DNA of 64,000 nt from Callaeas wilsoni. Its lineage: Eukaryota > Chordata > Aves > Passeriformes > Callaeidae. The notes under the pieces are model-generated. The model saw only the letters and a list, made by a program, of their open reading frames with translations, was not told the DNA's origin and ran no database searches. The position numbers and the translations under genes are program-made. Every line of letters starts with the position of its first letter. Positions within the stretch are counted from its first letter, which is position 1. The stretch covers positions 45,965-109,964 of the forward strand of contig VWPU01017683.1 of assembly GCA_013398955.1 (NCBI GenBank), in the 5' to 3' direction. Of this stretch, positions 25,386 through 37,430 are shown piece by piece.

Positions 25386-27622
25386 GGACCCAGGACATGA
25401 GGATGGAGGCAGGAGCAAAAGGGCCGAGATCTAGAGAGACAACAGAAAGGAGGAAGGAAGGGAAGCCTACCCCTACCTACAGACACCTTGAGAAAGGAGG
25501 TGGTGTGACCAAAGCACTGTGAGGACAGGCTACCCTGTTTCATCTCTGGCACCGGACTGGGTGCATCCCTGCCCAGTGGTCAAGCACTGGCACAGTCAGC
25601 CAGAAGCAGCCTCTGTTCCTATGTCACAGCAGGCAGATAGGGAGCTGAAACCATCCAGTGGGGGATGAGGAGCTTCAGTCCCAGGTGCCTTCCTCCTCCC
25701 TTGTCAGAAGACCACAAGACCAGAGCCTGCAGGCAAGCCAGGGAGTTCCTGCACCAGCCCTGCCTGGACTCAGGCATGAGATGAGGCAGCATAGAGAGCA
25801 GTGCTGCTGTGAGCAGCTGGGATGCACACGCTCCCCCTAGTCCAGCTCACTCTGATCTCCTGGAAAGGGTGTTCACTGAGGGAAATGAGCAGTTACCATG
25901 GTTGCTTTTCACTCTCCCTGGCAGCCTCCTCAGAGCTGCAGCTCTGCTGATAACAGGAGAATCCCCCTCATCAGTCTTCAGCAACAAGCTAGTTTGAGTC
26001 AACTTATTTATGCTTTGCTGTCTCCAGTGAAGTTATGGTGCATCCCTGCCAGGCACGTCCAGATTTTACACCGCGGCAACACTGGCTCTCTGCCTCGCAA
26101 ACAACTGTTTAAGAAATACTATTGCTGCATTTCCTCCTCCTCTCCCTGCCATAACACAACTCCTTCAAGCAGGTATGAGCCAAGGCAGATCACCCCCACA
26201 CCAGCACTGCACATTCCCTCGGGCAGCCTGGCATGTTCCCTTGGGAAGCTTCTGATCAGAAAGCAAAAAAAGGGACCAGAGAAGGGAGATGACACCAGGG
26301 TGTCCAAGCATCCTTCTCCCACCTGCAGCAGAGAAGCCTACTAGAGATGCTGGAGGTGCCAAAGTCTGAGAATCACAGAAAGCAATATCTGCCCCTGGGA
26401 ATGAGAGAGGGCTCCCTTTGCACAGCCTGGCAGCAATCAGCTGAGAGCCTGGTGTCCACAGCAGCACCCACTCCTGCACCTGCAGCACAGGCAGAGTCTG
26501 CTGACTTTGCACAAACATCCCACGCTCCAAGAACCACTTGTTCCTGCCTAGGGTTAGGAGATTCAACACTCACCCACAGCTACCCAAGCCCATCAGCTAT
26601 TTCTCTGCCCTTGCCCTGTATACAGCACATCCTGCACCAGGACTGCACACTTGCAGACAGAGCAGGTTTCCCAAGGACCAGACCACAGCCTCCTGTTCCA
26701 GCCATCTTCGGGCAGTCATCCCAGCCCAGGGATCATTAGAGGCAGGCTGGCCACTAAACGTTTGCACCAGACTCTGCATCTCATGCTGCTTCCTCCAAGA
26801 TGCATTCATTCAATTGCATAATTCACCTCTTAATCCATCCCTGTCGGACAGAGCTGTACTCCCTGCGTTCTAGCATTTACCTGAATGCTGCAAAACTGCA
26901 AAGTCTGAAGAGGAGGCAGGACCTAGACCCACCCAAAGCAGGGTTTGTGTCACCATTCTAAGCCATGCGTTGGACAGGTGAGGTAGGCTGCTGCTCTCAG
27001 GCTTCCTGTGCCAGCACAGAAGGCTCCTGGCCCACATCTGCTGGGCACTCCCAAGAACTGGAGCAACATGGCAGCAGATCCAGCTCCAGGTCCCAGGGGT
27101 GAGCCTCATGTTTGGGACCAGAGCCTTCTGCTCTAGGGAAACCAAGAAGCACGAGGAGCATTGCAGCAAGACACCTTCACTCAGAGGCAGAGGATAGGGT
27201 ACACCGCCCTTGGGCTGCAGCCAGCAACGCCAGAGGTGATGAAGGCTCTGCCCTTCCCCACCTGCCCTCACAGCATCTCAGTAACAAAAGAGCAACATCA
27301 GCCAGGTAGGGAACACTGACCCCACTTTGTGCCTTCACTTCTCTCTGCAAAGGTGCACTGCAGCCTGCTCAAGGTCACCTAAAGGGTATCAGGAAACTGC
27401 TAGTTCAACTTTCCAGCATCCTCCCCTAAAACCTCCACTTATCTCTTTTCCACCCCTCCCTCCCACTCTCTTTCCCTGTGAAGAGCGATGGTGTTCAATT
27501 TCAGCTTAACCTGGTCCCCTCCTTCCTGCGGAGACAAGCTTTCCCTGGCTCCCACCCTGCTCCAATATTAGTCCCTGCTCTCCAAGCACAGCACTGCCCA
27601 CAGCAAGTACAGCATGTACAGC

Positions 27623-27674
27623 TTTTATTTAGTTTTCTGGCACATGCCTTTAGCCAAAGATACACTAAATAAAA
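27623..27674. repeat. Inverted repeat, 11-bp perfect arms
   Basis: TTTTATTTAGT (27623-27633) is matched by its exact complement ACTAAATAAAA (27664-27674), leaving a 30-base loop. The arms are AT-rich and no longer homology is seen, so a chance hairpin is possible. Confidence 0.6.
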
Positions 27675-30600
27675 TCTAAACATCCATCATGTACTCTATC
27701 ACCTGCCTCCCATAACCAAGAAGCCTGAGCCCGTATCCAGAGAGATAATTAAACATGTAAAATGAGATAAGACCTTGGTTCCTCCCCCGAACAGCTCACT
27801 CCACAGATCAGAAGAAACCAACAATTTTACATAAAAATTAACAGGTCAGAATCCATCTCTTGTTCTCCTTCTGCAAAGGTGAGATCTGGCACAGCAGATC
27901 GAACAAACCCTGATTTCCTCCAGGAGAAAGGGGGAGCGAGACCCTCACTTCCAGAGCAATCCTTCCCCCAGCCCAGCTGACTCTGGCTGCCAGCCATTCT
28001 CTGGCCCCATGGGCCCTGCTTGGGCTGTCCCCATTCCACACCCTGAGCCATCCTGGAGAGCTGCCAGGGACAGCAGCCAGCCCTCAGCTCCGCCAGCAGC
28101 ATCCCTTGTCTGCTGTGAGCCAGGGTCAGCAGGGCAGGCAGGGGCTGCCCGCGATGCCCCAGGAGCTGCGGGATGCAGGAGCTGTGTCTCTGCAGGGTGC
28201 TCTCCCATGAGCGCAGAGCTCAGCCCCCAGAGCCACCCTGCCGTGCCGAGTGTCCCCAGGGCTGGCAGGGCACAGCAGCTCAGCCCAGTGCCCGGATGGA
28301 GCTCCACAGGGCACCTCTGGAATACCAATCCAGGCCTGTGCTGGCATCTGTGACTGCCTCCCCACGGGACCCAGAGCCTCTGAGGCCAGTCCCAGGGACC
28401 CTGCATGAAGAAGGCTGATAGCTCCAGACCACTTGCTATGCCACTCACTCCAAACACGTTTAGCTAAAAGAAATGTTGACAGGCAAACTCCAAACACATC
28501 CACGAGCAGAGAGGCCCTGCACTGAATCCACAAGCAAGTGGCTGGGACCTGCCACTTCCCCAGGGACAGAAGTACAGCCCAGCTCTGGGCAGGCAAAGAG
28601 GCAAATGAGCAGAAGGAAACACCAACACTTGCTAAATGTGACTGTCCCTCCTCATGGCAGCAGTCACCCTCCCGTGGTGAAACCAGGAGCCTCCAGATGC
28701 TCTCCAGACCAGCTCTGGGGCTCAGTTGCCACCTTCAGCTCAGGCAGAGACCAGGGACACATTCTGGCCATGCTGAGAGCCCTTTCTGTGTGCATCTGGC
28801 CAGCTCCAGGACAGCACTCAGGCACTTTAGCACTGCAGATCAGGGACCCTGCAAGGAGTGCTGTGTCATGCAAAGCCACGTTCCCTGGCCTGATGCCAGT
28901 GTGCAGCACTCCTATCCCAGGTGCCTGGGTGCCATGGGGCACAAGGCAGGTGGGATTTTATAAACTGCAATTTACAGCTTTTGTCTGTCCCCAAACACCT
29001 GCAGCGGCTGAGGCACCTCAGACACATTCAGACAGGACATCAGGAAAAAAAAAAATGAACTAGAGGAGCTTAAAAATTACTGGAGCAGAAGTGAGTTTCT
29101 TGCAATCTTGTGAACACCCTGACTTGGTAGAAAGCCAGGCCCAGAGGAGATTCACTGCAGAGCCCTCACACCCCGCAGGACAAGCCCGAGGGCGATAACC
29201 TGGCAGGGGTGCAATTGCTCAAATGTGCTACTGTGAAATTCCTTTTGGGGTGTCTGGCCAGAGAAAGCCACTGCACAAAGCACCCCAGCCCCTGGCATGA
29301 AGCAGGTAAACGTGATGCTGTGGGGAGCAAGCCAAAGCATTCCATGAAGAGGCTCAGGTTCCCCGAGGGGCTGCTAAATGCAGCCTGGAGGAGGTGCTCA
29401 CTTGGGCAGGGCAGTGTTTGGAGCCTGTCCCATGACCTAGAGCACAGCGCAGAAGGGGAAGGACTCATCTCACTAAGGACAAACAGGGCAAGCCGAGCTC
29501 CCAGCCAGTTGCTGTCCCAGCAGCTTCCAGACTTAAGTGACTTAAGCACTTTCTAGCAAGAAGGAAAAAATATCACATTGCCTGCAAGTGTTCTGGCTGC
29601 ATGGTAAACAAAGTGTTTTTCTCTGCTTCCAGCATGGAGATTAAACAATTTCTCCTCACAATAATCACTTCTGCATTCAGCCAGCTTTGTGCTGGAGTCA
29701 GGGCTTGACCCCAAGTTTCTGTCTGCACAGCCAAATCGCCTCTAATCTGGACATGGTGCTACACAGAGAAATGAGAGTGAAATGCACCAAGGGAGGAGGG
29801 ATGCTCTGATGAGGGCATATGCCTTTCCTGCGTGCTCCTCACTCCAGGCCCTGCCTGCTCCCCAAAGACCCCACAAGTGAGCTCTGGGCTACAACACCCA
29901 ACCTGTGCAACCAACAGAGTTGTCTTACAGGAGGCACCGTGTGCTGGATTTGGGCTCACGCCTGAGTGCAGCAGACAGCTGTTAAGCAGACCCCAGGGAG
30001 CTCATGAACAGAGCCCAAAATACAGCTAATTTTAGCATCTCCTGTAACAAGGTGAAGCTCCTGCAGTTCCAAGGCAGTTGGCTGGGTCCCATCCTACATT
30101 CTTCTGCAGCTGCAGGTCTCTCCCTTTGGTACTGGATTCTGCTCAACTCTGATGATTTGGAGAGATCTCCACTGGGGTACCCACAGAGTCTGAGCCTCCG
30201 GTGCCAGCACAGAGCAGTCTGCAAGCTCTTGGCCTCTCCCTGAGGTGGCAGGACAGCAGTGGAGCTGTAAACAGGGTTTGCAGCTCAGGCCCCATGCTGC
30301 AGACAGACTGCTCCTCGGTGTGCACAGCGGTGGGCACAGGGGAATCGCTGAAAATGCTCCCAAGCAGCCCCAGGAGCCCCTGCCTTCCTCAGCCTGGGTG
30401 ACTCCAGGGCACTGCCTCCAGCCCTGCTCCCTCAAGGGGCTGAGCAGGGACTTCTCCACCCCTCTACAGCCCCAGCTGCCCTCCCTGCCAGGCAGCAAAT
30501 GTCCCACAGCAGCTGCACTGCTGCTCCTGATGCCCCAGGCCACATCAGGTTTCTACAGAAAAGCCAATTGCCAGCTTTGCAGCTGGTTCTGCTGTGCCAA

Positions 30601-33260
30601 GGGAGGCCAGATAAAGCTGTTGGGTCGGCCTCCATTTTGGATGTGCTTCTTCCAAGTGCAGGACATCCCTGTGTAGAAAACAATGACTTCTCCAGCCTGG
30701 CTCATAGGCTGGGGTGAGCTCCAGGCACCACCTCTGCCCTTTACAAATCCCGCATTCCAGCCTCATCCTCCTGACCATCTTGCATCTGCCACTTTTGATC
30801 CATCAGATAACAACAGCAACCCCTTTTCTTTTTCCCTTTGCAGAGGTTTACAATGAGCCTGGATGAATTCATGGAAGACAGAAACTAAAGCTGACTAAAC
30901 CCCCAGAAACCACCCACAGCCAAAGAACTTCCCAAGCTGAAAACAGATGCTGGCTGGGAGAATACTAAGAGGAGCATCACATGTCCTGTGTGTGCTGCTC
31001 CTCCTTCCTAAGAATGCACTCTGACCACTGCCAAGGCAAGATCCCGGAACAAAGAGGCCTTTAGTCCACCCTCAGGGTCTCAGAGTCTCAGGCAGCATGT
31101 AAGATGTCTACCCGAACACAATGCCCTGGCCCCAGCGCAGAGCAAGGGGCAGCTGTGTTGCAAAGCACTCCCAGTTACTCTGAGAGTTTGTGCAGTTCTC
31201 TCATTTGTTATTCCCTCTTAGACACTAGGAAATCAAATGACTTTCCCTCCCAATTAGTACTCCTTCATTATGCAAATAATGTCCTTTGATCTGCTCCTGC
31301 TGTCACAGAGCGGATCTGACTGTATTTGGTTTATTCCTCTTCACGCCCCAGGAAGGCACCCACCTCTGGGAGCTGGGACTCTGCTTTTGGCAGGGAATGG
31401 AGAGTGCAGCTGAGAGCTGCCTTGAGTCAGAACAAAAACCACCCAAGCACAAACCCCAGTGAGGTCTGGGAAGGCAAGACCACAAGAGGAGGAAGCAGGG
31501 GTCACCCTCATCTTTTCAGGCTGGGATGCAGAGCAAAGGCTTCAGAGGAGCAGAGACAGGGAATAAGCAGCTACCTACAGCTCCAAGCTGGAGAGCAGCC
31601 CTGCCCTTGGAGTGGCCCCATCCCAGCCCCTTCCCCAGCAGAGCACAGCTGAATCCAAACGGTGCTGAGAGCACGCATGATCACCAGCAGGTCCCCAGGC
31701 TTTGCTCTTGATACACTAATAGCCAACCTAAGTTCTCCAGCCTTCATGTCCCTGCTTGGCCAAGACCAAGCTGGGATCACCTCCATCCACACTCAGGAAG
31801 GCAGCAAGGCACACTTCCCATTCACTCTCACAAAAATACCCCACAGGTCTAGGGGGAATGCTCTGTCTAGCTCAGAGACAGAACACGTCACCATCAATAC
31901 CAAGCACAACCAAGATCACAGCTGCACCCAGCCTTGATGCCACAAAAGGAGCACTCCCACATAAAAAGGGCCTGGCAGGTCACTTCCCACAAGAATATCC
32001 TGAACTTCACCTCCCTGGCCCAGCAGCTTCCCATGTCCTGCACCCTCAGCCCTTCCTACAGCATCTCGAGCTGAACTTCTCACACCAGGTTCATGACCAG
32101 CCCCATCTACCTCCCAGCTGCTGAACCTCGGTGGGTTGAGCAGAAAGCTCCTTGCCAGCCTTGCCTGTTTATGCTTTCACAGGATGTGTCCATCTTGTCC
32201 TTCGTGCTGCCTGTTCCTGGGCAAAGCACTGGTAAGCTGAGGGAGGAGTGGGAGAGAGCTGGGGACTTGCAACAGCAGCAGCATGTGAGTCCCTCCAGCT
32301 CTGCACTCACACTGCTGGGGCCAGGGCAGCAGCACCAAGGGAAGATGATGTGTGAGGCCCTCCCTGGGCCATCTCCAGGGTGAGGCTGCTCTGGAGGAGC
32401 CCGTACACTCCCCAGGATGGCCAGGCTGCAGAAGGCCCAGAGGCTGTGGCAGGCAGGTAGCCTGGAAAGCAGAACAGGCTCTTGGCTCCAGCTCCCCCGT
32501 CTAAGCACACAGCTGGGAAATGCAGCCCACGCCGTTCACAGCACTTCTCTTTACTTTTAACTTCCGAGTATTTTAATTTGCAGGAATCGCCTTCTTTCAT
32601 GTTGTGAAACCGTGTTTCTTTCTCCCTGTGATCTCCAATTTCGCATAGAAACTGTCTCCTTTGATATGTCTTGTTCACATCAGTCTGATCAGGCAGCACC
32701 ATAATTGTTAGTGATTTTCAAAGAACTGGGATCCTTGTCTAATACTCAGAGTTGAGAATTCCTTCCTTTTTAAAATGTTGTTCAAGCAAATTAGATTAAT
32801 TTAATTTCTTTCTTCCCTTTGGGAACAGGATGCCTCTTGCTTTGGTGCCCACATGCTGTCTTTCATTTCTCCAGCACACAGCTATAGTTCAAGGGGTCAC
32901 TCTCTGACTGGGGGAAGGATTTGCGCAGGTAACTGGAAGCGGAAGGAGAGCTCAGGATGCCTCAGGAGAACTTTTTCGCCATACATCAAGAGAATCCAGG
33001 CAGCAGCAGCTCCTCTGGTGTGGGCAATTCCTCCACATCTGTACCTGCTGGAGGCCATGCACCAGCCTTGCAATATGCTGCACACGAACCATAGAGAGCC
33101 GGAGCTCTGTCCTGAGGCAGTGCAGACTTGAGCACCACCCCCTGCGCTGTGCTGCCAGGATGCCTCTGCAGCCAGACCTTCCTGCAGCAGCACACTAGGA
33201 CCTGTGGTTCACCTGATCTGGCCTCTCAAGCCCCTGGTGCAGCTCAGCTGCTGCCCCTGC

Positions 33261-33307
33261 CCTGGCAGCTCTCTGCAGCCCTGGCGGCTCTCTGCAGCCC
33301 TGGCACT
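33261..33307. repeat. 19-bp tandem duplication
   Basis: GGCRGCTCTCTGCAGCCCT occurs at 33264 and 33283, with a third partial unit (GGC) from 33302. Confidence 0.85.
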
Positions 33308-34383
33308 GTTACTGTCCCCTGTGCGGACTCATCCCTTGCTGACAGTGTTGGGGTCCTGCCTGATCTTAAACGTCAGCCTTTCACAAGCTGTCTTCTACCT
33401 GGGTACAGCCTTTGGGAACAGTGATTTACAGTTCCTGCTTGCAGCACATGCCAACACACACAGCCTGCTACAGGGGTAGCAGAGAGCCCAGCATGGACAG
33501 GGAATGGTGTGGCTCCGGGCAGTGCAGCACCAGCTGTTCTCCTGGACTCCAGCTGTGCTCAGCAGCATGGGAACCCAGCAGAAGGAGTGAGGGCAGCAGT
33601 GCTGCAGCTCACACATCACCTCCCTGCACCCCTCCAGATGCTTGGGTGAGCACAAAGCTGACAGTCCTGCTCTGCCATCCCAGGGGGATGGACTTGTGCA
33701 GCCTCATCATCCCAGCCTGGCTCTCAGAGCTTCGGTGAGGTTGATCACCAACACACTTAAAAGGGGCTTGCTGCAAAGGGATGTGCAGTTAAGGCTAACA
33801 CAGGGAAGCCACACTTCTGTCACAGGGACTTGAATTCCCCAATCTCAACCAACAAGGCCTGGCCCCTCAGAGAAGGACAGATCCAGCTGAGAAGGGCCTG
33901 GCAGTTCTGCATGGAGACACAAAGAGGTGATGCCTGGGTAGCCTCGGGGCTCAGAAGAGCAGCAAAGCGGCATGCAGAGGATGGCCTGAATTGGGGGAGA
34001 AGCACCACCCAGACCAATCTGAACCACAGGCAGACGTGAGCCCCTTGGCTTGTCAGGGCTTAGTCCAACCCCCCAGCATTTAGGAGGGAGGGGGTCGTGC
34101 AAAGCCAGAGTCAATGCACAGCAGGCAGCTGGCAGCACCACGACCCGTCCCCAGAGCATGGCTTAGGGCTGAGACTGAGCGCTCAGCCAAAGGCTGGCAA
34201 TCAGCTCAGAGGATTTATCCACTTGTTTTTCTTAAGCTACCTTATTTATTTTTCCCTTTTGGCTCCCTAGCTCTGGAATCCCTAGGATTTGCAAGTGGTT
34301 TTTGTGGGGTGCAGCAGGCTCAAGGTTTGACGGGAGAGAGGCGCAGGTTTCCCAGCCCACATTCTCCCCTGCAGCAGACCTAC

Positions 34384-34678
34384 CGACGGGGGACAGCTCC
34401 GCCACGCTGCCGATGTAGGGCCCCTCCAGGAAGCGCGGCTCGCTGTCGTTGATGTCCTGCACCTTGATGATGAACTCCGACTCGGGCTCCAGCAGCTGGT
34501 CCGTCTGCCGGTCCCGGGCCTGCGCCCGCAGCGTGTAGAAGGTTTTCTGCTCCCGGTCCAGGCGCTCAGTGGCGTGGATGTCACCTGTGATCTCATCGAT
34601 GAGGAAGATGGTCCCTGCGCCCTCCCCGGAGATGGTGTACTTGATGGAGCCGTCTCCCTCATCCGAGTCCGAGTGGAT
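34384..34678 (-). CDS. CDH22: CDH22 coding exon 2: EC1 core and EC1-EC2 linker
   Basis: This 295-bp exon (the standard type II size) enters in phase 0 after a TTTCCCTGGCAG acceptor and leaves in phase 1 at GTAGGT (34383). It encodes residues 76-173 plus one base of codon 174. It begins [20 protein letters not shown]. Calcium-binding signatures are LDRE (residues 115-118) and the linker DINDSEP (150-156), which with EC2 residues coordinate the EC1-EC2 calcium ions. NDS at 152-154 is formally an N-glycosylation sequon but lies in the calcium linker, so use is unlikely. The exon is strikingly CpG-rich (about 26 CpGs) compared with its intron flanks. The GSVAELSPV segment just before the donor is part of the reason for choosing CDH22 over paralogues. 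Confidence 0.96.
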
Positions 34679-35689
34679 CTGCCAGGGAAAGAGGGAGAGG
34701 GTGGGAGCAGGCTGGGGCCGTGCTTGTACCCAACCCTAGCCACCTGCACAAGATGCCCATGGTCCTCGTGTGACGCTCCTCTGCTCCCGTCGGACTGGAG
34801 AGTGACAGAGAGCACCACCAGACAACTCCTGTGCACAAAGGAAGGCCCAGTAAACTGGAATTTCAGGCCTGCCTTTACAGCTCTGCAGATCACAGATTCT
34901 GCCCGTGCCCGCCCCCACTACCAAGGGACAAACCCCTTTAATAAGGGGTTAGGAGATGATGGAAATGGGAAGGACAACTCAACTGCACTCCAAAGAAAGA
35001 GGCTCCCCTATGGGCAAGGACCCAGGACTCTGGCAGTGTGGGATCACCTCTCCCAAGCTGCACAGGTACCTCACCATCAGCATCCCTCCCCTTCTACACA
35101 ACCAATTGCCCAAAGTCCATCCTCATCCACCCGCTTTTCCTCAGCCACAGCCACCCTGCATGACCTGGGCAGCTGGTGCTAACAAGTCTCCCTGCTGAAG
35201 AACTCACACACTCGCTGCACCCCTGTGCTGGGTTTATGTGGCAGAGTAACTGAGGCTCACAACATCCAGTGATAATGCCCAGAGCCTCACCTGGACAAAA
35301 TCTGCAAAAGAATGTGACAAATCAGCTCACGTTCAGGACTAAAAACAGATCCAGAGGAAGATGCCTTTGCAGGCAATCTCTGCTGCTTCATTTTTTTAAT
35401 TAAGACAATGTTTGGAATTAGGAAAAGAAAGGGTAAACAGCAGTTCCCCACAGACCAAGAGCTGACTGGAATCCAGGCCAGACGTCCAGAGATAATTTTA
35501 TTGGTGGCATTAAACTGAGTTATGAGGTTTTTACAATCCAGCCACTTATGAGAAATCTATTAACAGTAACTGGACAGGCAGAATGCATCTTGACAGAGAG
35601 CAGCATGGGCATTAATTGGGACAATCCATAACGGGACAGGCCCCCGGAAAGGTTTCATCAGCTGCTTTCATTTGTTTCCTACAATTTCT

Positions 35690-35945
35690 GCTTAGAATCA
35701 GCAAAGTCATGTCCCCCCTCCAAAAAAAGAAAAAAGCCGTCCATTAATCGGCTAATGAAATATGAAAATGTTTATGGGCCATTCAATCTTCCAAACTGCA
35801 GTTCTATAATCCACCTTTCAGACATACAGCTCTACCAGCAAGAATTTATACCAGAGCTGCCTCTTTTTTTACGACGCCTTCATTATATTTGTCTTGTTAG
35901 ATACAGTTTATATATTTATTTCATGAGTGAGGGACCCACACGTTA
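35690..35945. promoter_or_regulatory. AT-rich candidate conserved element in intron
   Basis: Contains CATTAATCGGCTAATGAAAT, followed by long unique AT-rich sequence to a TTTATATATTTATTTCATG segment. A 63-codon frame lies inside but has no support as a gene. Confidence 0.35.
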
Positions 35946-36124
35946 GACAATTCGATGCATTTTGCACAACATTCACAAATTACTGCCCATGGTGACACAT
36001 CTCTCAAGGCTTGCCTGGAAGGAGACCTTCACTCAGCTCACAAATAGGGTTGTGAGCCCAGCAGAGGCTGGGACCACCGTGATGGCTTCGGCTGCAAATC
36101 TGCTGGGGCAGCACCTCTCGGGAC

Positions 36125-36230
36125 GTGCCTATGGCGTGGTCATCCTGCCCTGGCCATCTGGAGCATCCTGCCCTGGTCTGTGGGGATNTGTGCCTATGGG
36201 GTGGTCATCCTGCCCTGGTCTGTGGGGATG
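36125..36230. repeat. Imperfect minisatellite with the window's only ambiguous base
   Basis: Related units containing GTGCCTATGGSGTGGTCATC and CATCCTGCCCTGGTCTGTGG recur about 2.5 times with an irregular 42-65 bp spacing. An N sits at 36188 inside the array, suggesting unresolved repeat number or allele difference in the assembly. Confidence 0.85.
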
Positions 36231-36565
36231 GTCATTCCCAGCCTGGCCATCCAGTCCCAACCCTCCCCACTGGCTGGTGGAGAGCTTGCTGCCCTCTTCA
36301 TTTTATCATCCTCTCCCCAGTTCTCACTGCTACTCTGCGAGCTTTTCAAAATGAAGAAGGAGCACCGGGTCTGTACAGCGCAGGTAACAGAAACCTGCAT
36401 GTTTCTGCTGAACACCAGGTTCATGATTAATAATTAGGCCAGAGATAAAGCATCCAGCATCACATTGAGCTCTCAGCACATCCTCTTCACATATTTGCTC
36501 ATCGCTGACTGCTCAGAGCAGACACCAGCATCCCTGCAAACTGGAATGCTAGAAAGAAAAATGGA

Positions 36566-36700
36566 GCCTGGGCTCAAGGGGCTGCAGAGATTGATTTACA
36601 GGGGAAGATTAAAAGAGCTAAATCTGTGCTGCTTGGCTAAACAACAACTAATGGGGGAGGGCCGGCTCGCAGAGTACAGAAACCTGAGGGGAGATGCCAC
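36566..36700 (+). mobile_element. Probable CR1 LINE fragment, 3' part of ORF2
   Basis: One frame reads GLQRLIYRGRLKELNLCCLA followed by KQQLMG and, after a gap, a YRNLRG-like segment. This resembles the conserved tail of CR1 ORF2 (pattern L-x-Y-x-x-RL-x-x-L-x-L-x-x-L-x-K-x-x-L-x-G). It is short, diverged and lacks the CR1 8-bp terminal repeat. The match is from memory of the family, not from a search. Confidence 0.5.
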
Positions 36701-36989
36701 GGACCCGGACCGCATCCCAGGGATGTTCTCTCCTCTCCCTTCCAGCAGGCAGGCTTGGGGAGCACCACGCTCCCACGCAGCCCCAGGGATCCCAGCACCC
36801 CCGGGCACGGCAGGAGACTGAAGTCACACAGCCCGGGCACATTCCGGGCCCTAAGAGCAGAGGGACCACCGTGCCCTGCCTGCAGCTCAGCTCCAAGCAA
36901 GGACAGCAGTGTCTGCAGAACAGGGACGTGCAGAGGGCGGACAAAAGGCTGATCCGTCCCATTTGTTAAACAGGGAAATTGTTTCCTTG

Positions 36990-37430
36990 TCCTAAAAGAC
37001 TACTACCAGAATTCTTACGAAGCCATTAATTACATACTAATAATTAAATCAAAATTAAATATGAACAGAGGTGCACATTCCTTATTAAAAGCAATTAAAC
37101 AGAAAGCACAGATACACAAATAAAAAATGACTCCGGGGCTAGAAAAGAAAGAAAATCAAATAAAAACTAGCCCGTAATAAAGGCGCACTCTGTTTGCTCC
37201 AACTCATAAAGCCCGAGTTCATCAATTTTCTTTAAATATTAGCAACTTAATTAAATCTGCTTTTTTCCCTTTAATCCTCTCCTCTATCTAAAATAGATCT
37301 GTCCACATGCAGAAGTTTGTAACTAGTGCTGACCCCATAATTCTATTTAAAAAACCCAAAGAAATCCACATCAAACTGACAGCAGCCTCAGGGGAAATTA
37401 CAGTTCAGAAGAAGGATTAGCTAGAGAACC
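36990..37430. promoter_or_regulatory. AT-rich, TTAATTA-dense candidate element in intron
   Basis: The densest homeodomain-core cluster in the window: ATTAATTACATACTAATAAT, followed by further TTAAA/ATTAAA runs, AGCAATTAAAC and ATTAGCAACTTAATTAAATC. It lies 1.2 kb from the ATG exon. Confidence 0.35.

Larger units (their letters stand above)
24696..34383 (-). other. CDH22: Intron between coding exons 2 and 3 (9688 bp)
   Basis: Phase 1 GT-AG intron and the largest complete intron in the window. Notable contents are an AT-rich candidate element at 25235-25385, a hairpin-forming inverted repeat at 27623-27674, an octamer motif at 31270-31277, and a 19-bp tandem duplication at about 33261-33305. 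Other ORFs here look like chance frames. Confidence 0.9.

Noticed and set aside
34050..34090. CR1-like phrase with TTAGTCCAACCCCCCAGC
   Set aside because: Single short block, no second landmark.
34574..35182. 202-codon plus-strand frame and a 203-codon shifted minus frame over exon 2
   Set aside because: Shadows of the GC-rich exon 2 in wrong frames; the true frame is fixed by cadherin motifs and splice phases.
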